Below are positions 57,244-64,000 of a stretch of DNA of 64,000 bases, one piece after another. The translations under genes were made by a program, and so were the position numbers. The notes under the pieces were generated by a model. That model did not search any database, was not told the DNA's origin, and was given only the letters and a program-made list of their open reading frames with translations. Source of the stretch: Planctomycetota bacterium (lineage in GTDB: Bacteria; Planctomycetota; Phycisphaerae; Phycisphaerales; UBA1924); the NCBI GenBank assembly GCA_963204725.1, contig CAUJHH010000072.1:81655-145654 (forward strand). Reading direction: 5' to 3'. Positions within the stretch are counted from its first letter, which is position 1. Each line of letters starts with the position of its first letter.

Positions 57244-60240
57244 TCAGGAGCAGCTCCCGAATCCATCGAGGAAATCGAGGAAGTCCAGAATGTCCACGAA
57301 CCCGTCGTCGTTGTAGTCGCCGGAGACGCCACCAGAAGACGAGCACGGTGCGGGCTGGCCTTCGCAGTTGCCAAACGCGTCAAGGAAATCGAGGAAGTCC
57401 AGGATGTCCACGATCAGGTCGGCGTTGGTGTCCGGCGAGAAGGGGCCGCCGGGGAACGCGTTTGGGTTCGCCTCGTCGGTGCAGACATCGATCTCGTTGC
57501 GGTCCAGCCAGCCGTCAAGGTCACGATCAACTCCCATGCGGAACTGCGTCCCCACGGGCACGACCGTCCATGTCAGCTCCGAGCCCGGAGCGGCCAGCGA
57601 CCGAAGCTGCGCGTCGGTGTAGGTCTCTCCGACGCGATCCGAGAGGTAGCGTGCCGTTGCGGTGTCGTAGACAAATCCGCGGGGGATCCCCCCGAAGTTG
57701 CCCTTGACGATGAGCCCGACTCGCGAGCCGATCGCCTGCGCCAGGAATGTGTTGAGTTTCGTGATGTCGGACGCGGGGTTGGTGCCGATCGCGATGAGCG
57801 TGACCTGCTTGCCGACCGCGGCGTGCGCGTCGAGCGAGGCCCCGCCGGGTGGGATGAGCACGTTGTTGGTGGTGCCGGCGGGCAGGTCGCCTCCAGAGAG
57901 CGAGAGCAGGAACGCCACGAGGTTCGCAACCTCTGTGTCGTTCACGACGTTGAACGCGGGCTCCGAGACAAAGCGTGCGATCGAGTCGACGCTGCCGTCG
58001 TGCAGCACACCGAACCCGGCCAACGACCTCGGCTGCGACATCTCGAAGCCGACTTTGTCATACAGGGCACGCAGTTGCGGCGTCTTGATCGCCCGGTTCG
58101 TCGAGCCGTCGACGGAGACCAACTGCCGATGATGCTCACCCATCGCTCCGACCGGGAAGGGCACCCACGTGCCGCCCGAGAATGTGGCATCGGCGCCGGC
58201 TCCCGTCGGGAGCGTGTGGCACGTGACGCACGCAAAGGCGCCCCCGTCGAGCCGGCGCGCCGTCGATCGGTAGAGCGTCATTCCGGCCTGGGCGTTTCCA
58301 TTCGGCAGCGGGGTTCCGGGTGGAGAGAATCGACCGCCAGAGACATGTCCCGCAAGCGAAAGGCTTGTCGAGAGCGAGTTATCAAGATTGCGGTTCGGAT
58401 TGGGCGGGAAGTGGATCGAGGCGAGGAAGTCCTCGAAGGCCTGCATCTCGCTCGGCGAGAGCTGGGTATCGTCGCCGAGGAGGCCCACGAACGCCCCGTT
58501 GAAGCTCTCGATGCCGCGCCGGTCGCCGCGCCAGTGCAGCGGCTCCTGCCCGATGATGTCCTGGAGTGTCTGCGTGGTCATCGGCCCCTTCATGGGGTGG
58601 AAGGACTGATACGGCACGGGTGTCGTTCCGGGCGTGAGGCCGGGGATGCCGGCGCCGAGGTTGTTCCCCGTCAGCGGATCGACGGTGCCAGCCGGATTGC
58701 CCAGGTCCCAGGCGAGTCGATCGGTCCGCGCGTCCACGTGGCACGCGCCGCACGAGGTCTGTCCAAGCCCGCTCGTCAGGTGCGTGTCGTACAAGAACGG
58801 ACGCCCGGCACGGATCGCCTCCGGCGTCGGGTCGTAGTAAGAGGCGGTCGCCACAACCGCATTCGATGTGAGATCGACGACCGACACGGTGGCATCGAAT
58901 CGGTTGAGCACGTAGAGCGCGTTGCTCGAGCCGGAGATCACCATGCCGGAGGGGCCCGCGCCGACCTCGATCGTGTCGGGCGTGCCGGTGCGATCGCCGG
59001 ACGCGTTGACAACGGTCAGGTTGTTCGAGCCCATGCCCGCAATGAACGCGCGGTCGCCCGCCGGCGTGAACACGATCGCACGCGGGTCGCCGATGGAACG
59101 ATCCCGCTGCACCTGCGACACGGTGGGAACGGCGTAACTCAGGTGCGGGTTCAGGTCCTTGACCGATCCGGTCGCGATCCCGGTCGGATCAAACGTGGCG
59201 ATCTCGACTCGTGTGAAGATCCCGTTGACATTCGGCTCGAAGCGGATCTCATTCACACCGTCGGTGCCGATGACGGAAACGAGCCCGGTCGACGGATTGA
59301 CCGCGAGCGCCATGTTGATGTTCATGAGGTTCGTGACGTACGACACGCTCAGTGTCAGCGCATCGATCACCGCGACATCGTGGTCGTAGAGATCCCAGCC
59401 AACCACTCTTCCAGACTTGGCGGCGTCCGGGCCCGAGATCAGATCCGTCCAGTCGCCTCCGTTATCATCCATCCAACGGTCCGCGCTGCTCTTGCGAACG
59501 ATGAGGCCAACAGGGGGCGGCGTCGGCAATCCCCCGGCAAGCGCGGGCGTGAACAACGCACCGTCGTTCGGGGGCGGATTCAATCCTCCCCACGGACCGG
59601 TCGAATCGGTGACCACGTTGGGAGGAAACGCGAGTGTGCCGCTGACGGCGGGGTCGATGCCTCCGCCGAGTATGGTCGTTCGGTTGCCCGATTCGAACGC
59701 AGCGACGAAGACCTTTGTGCCGTCGGCGCTCACCGCCATCGCGCGGGGGTCCTCGGCGAGCAGCGGGATCCGAGCCGGCGCGGCCGCAAGATTCGCCGGA
59801 TCGAAGACGAGAACCGAGTTGGCCTGCGAGCAGGAGACGAACGCACGCTGCGGCGAGCCCGCGAAGACCACATCGCACGGCTCATCGTCTGTCAAGAGGG
59901 TCGCGACCACGCGCATGGTTGCGAGATCGATGACGCTGACGGTGTCCGAGATGTGATTCACAACCCACACCTCGCTGTTCGTGCGCGCCCGAACGGAGAC
60001 CGGGTCGTAACCAACCGACACGGACCCCCGTGGCACCGGCAGCCCGGCTTGCAACTCGAAGACCTCCAGGCGTGCATCGGGGAGATTCACGACGAGCAGC
60101 TTCGTCTCGTCGGGCGTGAGCGACAACGGATGCACCGGAGGCGTCTCAAAGTTCACGAACGGCTGCTGCGCGTGCGCGCCGAGCGTGCCCGCGAGAATGA
60201 CGACAGAAGAAGAGATGGCGCGTCTGGACAATGTCTGCAT
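57244..60240 (-). CDS. Exported beta-propeller diheme protein with paired calcium repeats
   Basis: Extracellular protein of 998 aa. A signal peptide (SSSVVILAGTLGAHAQ) is followed by a YVTN-type beta-propeller (LLVVNLPDARLEVFELQAGL; VWVVNHISDTVSVIDLATMR; VFVAAFESGNRTTILGGG; NALYVLNRFDATVSVVDLTS). A cytochrome part contains two CxxCH sites, C497-C500-H501 (CGACH) and C671-C674-H675 (CVTCH), as in diheme peroxidase-like proteins. The C-terminus has the paired repeats (DTNADLIVDILDFLDFLDAF and GDYNDDGFVDILDFLDFLDG) with the same Cys pattern as the 33870 gene. The ATG 60240 has GGAGG 7 bases upstream. Function could be extracellular electron transfer or oxidation; unproven. Confidence 0.9.
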   Translation of the reverse strand: MQTLSRRAISSSVVILAGTLGAHAQQPFVNFETPPVHPLSLTPDETKLLVVNLPDARLEVFELQAGLPVPRGSVSVGYDPVSVRARTNSEVWVVNHISDTVSVIDLATMRVVATLLTDDEPCDVVFAGSPQRAFVSCSQANSVLVFDPANLAAAPARIPLLAEDPRAMAVSADGTKVFVAAFESGNRTTILGGGIDPAVSGTLAFPPNVVTDSTGPWGGLNPPPNDGALFTPALAGGLPTPPPVGLIVRKSSADRWMDDNGGDWTDLISGPDAAKSGRVVGWDLYDHDVAVIDALTLSVSYVTNLMNINMALAVNPSTGLVSVIGTDGVNEIRFEPNVNGIFTRVEIATFDPTGIATGSVKDLNPHLSYAVPTVSQVQRDRSIGDPRAIVFTPAGDRAFIAGMGSNNLTVVNASGDRTGTPDTIEVGAGPSGMVISGSSNALYVLNRFDATVSVVDLTSNAVVATASYYDPTPEAIRAGRPFLYDTHLTSGLGQTSCGACHVDARTDRLAWDLGNPAGTVDPLTGNNLGAGIPGLTPGTTPVPYQSFHPMKGPMTTQTLQDIIGQEPLHWRGDRRGIESFNGAFVGLLGDDTQLSPSEMQAFEDFLASIHFPPNPNRNLDNSLSTSLSLAGHVSGGRFSPPGTPLPNGNAQAGMTLYRSTARRLDGGAFACVTCHTLPTGAGADATFSGGTWVPFPVGAMGEHHRQLVSVDGSTNRAIKTPQLRALYDKVGFEMSQPRSLAGFGVLHDGSVDSIARFVSEPAFNVVNDTEVANLVAFLLSLSGGDLPAGTTNNVLIPPGGASLDAHAAVGKQVTLIAIGTNPASDITKLNTFLAQAIGSRVGLIVKGNFGGIPRGFVYDTATARYLSDRVGETYTDAQLRSLAAPGSELTWTVVPVGTQFRMGVDRDLDGWLDRNEIDVCTDEANPNAFPGGPFSPDTNADLIVDILDFLDFLDAFGNCEGQPAPCSSSGGVSGDYNDDGFVDILDFLDFLDGFGSCS

Positions 60241-60584
60241 TCGAGACCTCCGGTACGACTCAACGGGCAACCCGAGTGGCTATTTCACCATACTCTCGTC
60301 CCGTGGCGAGCGACCATCGATTTGGAATTCGTCATTCTTTCTTTCTGACGCATCGAGACTCAGTCTCATTTGGTGTTTTTGGTGGCCTTTGGTCCCATAG
60401 CGCGCGCCCCAAATGTGGTACATTCTCTCTGACAGACTGGCGTCACCGAACTCAGAGCGGTGCCGCCTCGAGCGAAACTGGTGTCCGGCGGCAGCACGGC
60501 GACCGGAAAAGACGCCCCCGAGGCTTGGGTTCTGTGCCCGGCCTCGTTCGCTCACCGGAATTGGCAGGAAGAAGGAGGTCATCG
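60241..60584. other. Divergent intergenic promoter region
   Basis: This 344-base gap separates two divergent giant exported-protein genes. It is visibly less GC-rich in the middle (60330-60400, with T-rich runs such as CATTCTTTCTTTCTGAC and GGTGTTTTTGGTGG), as expected for promoters. A TGTGGTACATT sequence near 60413-60424 could be a -10 region for the plus-strand gene. No tRNA, small gene or convincing operator was seen. Confidence 0.5.
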
Positions 60585-63500
60585 ATGAGAAGGGTAATTG
60601 GTTGGACAGCCGCCGCGCTCGCATGCGCATGTGGCAGTGTCGTGTCAGCCGGCGATCGAACGGCGGACATCAACGAAGCAAAGGCCGCGCGCGAGCGAGC
60701 CCTGTTCCAGGCGGCGCAGCCGGATCGAACGGTCGTCGCCCAGTCGGCAACGGTCGGCCCTGCGATCGTCTCCACATGGGAGGACGCGCGTGCGCACCAG
60801 GCGGCCCGCGAGGCTGCCGGGATTCCCCGGTTTATTGCGCCGATCGAGAAGGCCAAGTTCCCGCACCTCGCCGACGGCGTGATGTACGAGAACCCCGAAG
60901 AAATCAGCGCAAAGCGAGCCCGTGCCAAGAACTGGGCCATGGAAATGGCAGCCCGTGCCGCTCGTGGCGAACCCGTGATCTCGCACGATCCCGGCAACGA
61001 CTCCATCCGACAGGTCGATCCTTCGACCTACGGAGCGGGCGACGCGACGCTTGGCGCCGGCACTGCGACAGCCGAGGAGCCGTGGATCAGGCCTTCCGAG
61101 CCGGGCGCTCTCCCGGATCCGATGGAGTTCGGCCCGCGTCCCGACGCGCCATCGCAGTTCGACGGCGAGCGTACGGCGTTCGATGGCGAGGGTGATCCCT
61201 CCGGAGCGCCGACACCCCGGGCTCCGGCCAGCTATGGCAGTTGGCCCGCCATGGCGGATTCGAGCCGTCCGAGCGACTCTGATTGCGCCGTGGGCCCTGC
61301 CCACGTCGGCGTGGTCGTCAACAGCGAGTTGGCTTTCTTCACGAAAGACGGCACCGCCGTTGTCGGGCCCACCGCGATGGAGGACTTCTGGTCCGGCGCT
61401 CCGGCCGGCGCTGACCTCTTCGATCCCAAGATCGCGTACGACCAGTTCAACGATCGCTGGATCGTGATGGCGCTCAACGGCCGCCGACTCAACGAGACCT
61501 ATTACGCCGTCTCGATCTCGCAGACCGGCAACCCCGAGGGCTCGTGGTGGACCTATTACCTGCGCTCCGACCGGGACAACGGCGGAACACAGACGTGGGC
61601 AGACTACCCCGGTCTCGGCTTCGATGCGGGCGACCGCACCGAGAACACCAACACCATGGGTTGGGTCTACCTGACGACAAACCAGTACTCCCTCGCCGAC
61701 TCGTTTCAGTACGCCAACATCGAGGCCCTTCCGAAGGGCTTCATGTACGACGGCCAGGGCTTCTCGTATTGGTTCTACACCAATATGAACGACGCTGCGG
61801 GCGACAAGGCCTTCACCGTCAAGCCCGCGGAGTTCGAGGGATCGGGGCTCCAGCCTCCGACGATGTACTTCGTCGATACCGAGTCGGGTGGCGCGAGCGT
61901 GGTCAACATCCGCTCCATGTCGACGCCGGGCATCGCGGGCGGCGCACCGACGCTCAACGGTCCGACAAGCGTCGCTGTCAACGCCTACACCGCTCCTCCG
62001 GACGGCGAGCAGCCGGGCGCGGGCCAGATCGACACCGGTGACTGCCGCACCCAGGATGTCATCTACGACTTCGGATCCATGTACACAGCGTGGACCGAGG
62101 CCGAAGACTGGGGCAACGCCTCGGTCGAGTCCGCGATCCGTGCGATGAAGTTCACGTCGGGTGGCTCGGTGACGTGGCAGGCGACGTTCGGCGCAGACGT
62201 TCTCTTCTACTCCTACCCCAACATCCACAACGACATCAGCGACGATGTCGTTCTGGCGTTCTCTCGGTACGGGGAGTCGGAATACCCGACCATCCGCTGG
62301 ACCGGTCGAACCTCAGCCGCGACCGCGTTTGAGGGCAGTGCCCTGCTCGTCGGGGGCTCGGTCAACTACAACCCCTCTACAGGCACGGTCGAGCGCTGGG
62401 GGGACTACTCCGGTATCGACAATGATCGCGCCGGCGACCAGAAGGGCTTCTTCTTCCACAATCAGATCGCGGACTCCAGCACGACATGGCTCACCTACGT
62501 CGGAGCCACCTCGTACGGGCTCCCCAACGTCTACCACTTCAATGACGGAGGTTCGACGTTCTACGGCTCGGACACCGAGCGATACTTCACCTTCAAGATC
62601 GACAGCTTCGACTGGGCCGGCGTCGCGATCTACAACCAGATCGGTGGAGACAACGACATCTCCGTGGATGATTCCACGCCGTTCGGCTCGCCCTACGAGA
62701 CCGTGACCGGCGGCACCGATGTCCGCGACTTCATCGTGACCGATGGACGCGACTGGGGAACGGCCTACCACCACGCCCGCGTCTTCAAGTTCGGCGGCTC
62801 CACCGGCTTCCGGTTCGAAGCCAGGCGCGTCTCTCTCGACTTTGGCGCCTCGGGTGGCTCCTATCCGGAGAACTTCGCGAGCTCGGAGATCCTGGATCTC
62901 TACGAGGTTCTCGCAACCAGCGGCAAGCGGTACGCCATGACCCTCGATATCCCCGGTAGTTCGCTCGATGCGAGCCTCTGGGCCTACAACGGCACCCGCG
63001 TCAGCGGCGATCGCTACAGCTACGACGCCACGTCGCAGAACGCGGGCGGCGGTGTGGAAGAAGCCGTCACTTTCATCGGCAACGACACCACATGGTGCTT
63101 CGCGGTGGTCAACGAGAACTTCGGATCCGGCGACTACACCGCCAAGCTCTGGCTGGCCCCGCTCGTGACCGCGATCTCCTCTTACTCAGCGTGCGAGGGT
63201 TCCGCTTTCACGAGCCCCGCACCCACGCTCGTTGAGGGTTCGACGCCCGTGACCTGGTCGCTCGTCTCCGGTCCCGCCGGTGCGTCGATCAACTCATCCA
63301 CCGGCATCGTCTCTTGGCCCGCACCCTTGCCTGGCTCATTCGGCGTCACGATTCGCGCGACCAACCCCGCCGGATTCGATGATGAGGCCTACACCGTCAA
63401 CGTCGGAGCGCTGCCCGGAACCCCCGGGGCCGTTGTCGCGACCGACGGTGCCTTCTGCGGACGCATCAACGTCTCATGGGGGGCCGCAACCGGCGCGACG

Positions 63501-63887
63501 AGCTACGAAGTCTGGCGGAATACTTCCAGCAACTTCGCGACGGCAACGCTGCGGACCACGCTTGCCGGGACGAGCTTCAACGACAAGTTCCCGGACACCC
63601 AGCACGGACAGACTTACTTCTACTGGGTCAGGGCCTTGAACGCGTGCGGCAAGGGGTCGTTCACATCCTTCAACCGTGGATTCTGGGGCGAGCCCGCCGA
63701 TCTGAATCAGGATGGCGAAGTCGATATTCTCGACTTCTTGGACTTCTTCCAGTCCTTCAGCGAGTGTGAGAACATGCCCGGCCCCTGCGGCTCGGCGGGT
63801 GATGCCGACTTCAACGGCGACAACTTCGTTGACATCCTCGATTTCCTTGACTTCCTCGACGCCTTCGGCGACGGCTGCACGCCCTGA
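60585..63887 (+). CDS. Giant exported multidomain protein with paired calcium repeats
   Basis: Secreted protein of 1100 aa. Signal peptide: IGWTAAALACACGSVVSA. The large N-terminal part (about 30-860) has no recognised domain but contains the motif SDCAVGPAHVGVVVNSELAF, DLFDPKIAYDQFNDRWIVMA and TWADYPGLGFDAGDRTENTN, the pattern of a secreted beta-propeller-like adhesin or phage-tail-like surface protein. Then come an Ig-like putative-Ig segment (SGPAGASINSSTGIVSWPAP), an FnIII-like segment (GRINVSWGAATGATSYEVWR), and the paired repeats (ADLNQDGEVDILDFLDFFQS and ADFNGDNFVDILDFLDFLDA), ending DGCTP. The start at 60585 is firm: AAGGAGG lies 7 bases upstream. Confidence 0.88.
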   Translation: MRRVIGWTAAALACACGSVVSAGDRTADINEAKAARERALFQAAQPDRTVVAQSATVGPAIVSTWEDARAHQAAREAAGIPRFIAPIEKAKFPHLADGVMYENPEEISAKRARAKNWAMEMAARAARGEPVISHDPGNDSIRQVDPSTYGAGDATLGAGTATAEEPWIRPSEPGALPDPMEFGPRPDAPSQFDGERTAFDGEGDPSGAPTPRAPASYGSWPAMADSSRPSDSDCAVGPAHVGVVVNSELAFFTKDGTAVVGPTAMEDFWSGAPAGADLFDPKIAYDQFNDRWIVMALNGRRLNETYYAVSISQTGNPEGSWWTYYLRSDRDNGGTQTWADYPGLGFDAGDRTENTNTMGWVYLTTNQYSLADSFQYANIEALPKGFMYDGQGFSYWFYTNMNDAAGDKAFTVKPAEFEGSGLQPPTMYFVDTESGGASVVNIRSMSTPGIAGGAPTLNGPTSVAVNAYTAPPDGEQPGAGQIDTGDCRTQDVIYDFGSMYTAWTEAEDWGNASVESAIRAMKFTSGGSVTWQATFGADVLFYSYPNIHNDISDDVVLAFSRYGESEYPTIRWTGRTSAATAFEGSALLVGGSVNYNPSTGTVERWGDYSGIDNDRAGDQKGFFFHNQIADSSTTWLTYVGATSYGLPNVYHFNDGGSTFYGSDTERYFTFKIDSFDWAGVAIYNQIGGDNDISVDDSTPFGSPYETVTGGTDVRDFIVTDGRDWGTAYHHARVFKFGGSTGFRFEARRVSLDFGASGGSYPENFASSEILDLYEVLATSGKRYAMTLDIPGSSLDASLWAYNGTRVSGDRYSYDATSQNAGGGVEEAVTFIGNDTTWCFAVVNENFGSGDYTAKLWLAPLVTAISSYSACEGSAFTSPAPTLVEGSTPVTWSLVSGPAGASINSSTGIVSWPAPLPGSFGVTIRATNPAGFDDEAYTVNVGALPGTPGAVVATDGAFCGRINVSWGAATGATSYEVWRNTSSNFATATLRTTLAGTSFNDKFPDTQHGQTYFYWVRALNACGKGSFTSFNRGFWGEPADLNQDGEVDILDFLDFFQSFSECENMPGPCGSAGDADFNGDNFVDILDFLDFLDAFGDGCTP

Positions 63888-63928
63888 TCGGTCAGGGTCC
63901 AACGGCCAATGTTGAGTTCGACTGAGCG

Positions 63929-63956
63929 CGGGCGGCTCCCAAACGGGCGCCGCCCG
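63929..63956 (+). terminator. Probable terminator after the giant exported protein
   Basis: An 8-bp perfect stem (63929-63936 and 63949-63956) with a 12-base loop lies about 40 bases past the stop; the tail TCATGGATT is only moderately T-rich. From 63957 to the window end no gene is seen. Confidence 0.55.
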
Positions 63957-64000
63957 TCATGGATTACCAAACACCGGAGAGGCCCCGAAACACACCCGAT

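Noticed and set aside
57823..60348. 841-codon plus-strand open frame antisense to the cytochrome gene
   Set aside because: It is Arg/His/Asp/Val-rich with no domain pattern and lies wholly opposite a gene with a clear signal peptide, two heme sites and calcium repeats.

Overview
The window is GC-rich chromosomal DNA that reads like a member of the Planctomycetota, probably class Phycisphaerae. This is an inference. It rests on secreted proteins ending in paired calcium-loop (dockerin-like) repeats of the LDFLDFL type, a PEP-CTERM-like tail, a DUF1573 / rhodanese / MauE trio, a PPi-type phosphofructokinase and a FliW/CsrA-type flagellar locus. No rRNA or tRNA was seen, so the taxonomy is not anchored.

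Region 1 (1-11253, minus strand) is a late flagellar locus. In transcription order it is flgI, a FlgJ-type rod-binding protein, a FlgN-like chaperone, flgK, flgL, fliW, csrA, flagellin 2, a terminator, flagellin 1, a terminator, and a partial tyrosine recombinase cut by the window edge. The gene order and an identical 12-base sequence over both flagellin ribosome binding sites suggest the FliW-CsrA-flagellin translational switch known from Bacillus. The flagellin 1 leader can also form two mutually exclusive hairpins.

Region 2 (11451-32603) is mixed housekeeping and envelope genes: a PIN-TRAM membrane protein, a PEP-CTERM-like protein, a PilZ-like protein, NeuB, CoaD, a HIT protein, a large zinc metalloprotease, a YihY membrane protein, an Fpg/Nei glycosylase, an M16 peptidase, a DUF1579-like pair, an XRE-regulator/membrane-protein module with a strong promoter and repeats, an RGG-rich DEAD-box helicase and a family 2 glycosyltransferase.

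Region 3 (32633-43300) holds Dus, a secreted protein with the paired repeats, the DUF1573-rhodanese-MauE trio, ribosomal protein S18, a free-methionine-sulfoxide-reductase-like GAF protein and a GNAT. It ends with a tightly coupled four-gene set: two Ddl-like ATP-grasp ligases, a GNAT-histone-deacetylase fusion and another GNAT. This last set is the best candidate in the window for an undescribed pathway, with a protect, ligate and deprotect logic inferred from the domains.

Region 4 (43396-64000) holds PPi-type phosphofructokinase, MetK, a sulfotransferase-like protein, PurM, a lipoprotein, a 1456-residue AsmA/TamB-like protein, RadA and a secreted Met-rich protein. It closes with two very large exported proteins divergently arranged around 60.4 kb, a beta-propeller diheme protein and a multidomain Ig/FnIII-like protein, both ending in the paired calcium-loop repeats.
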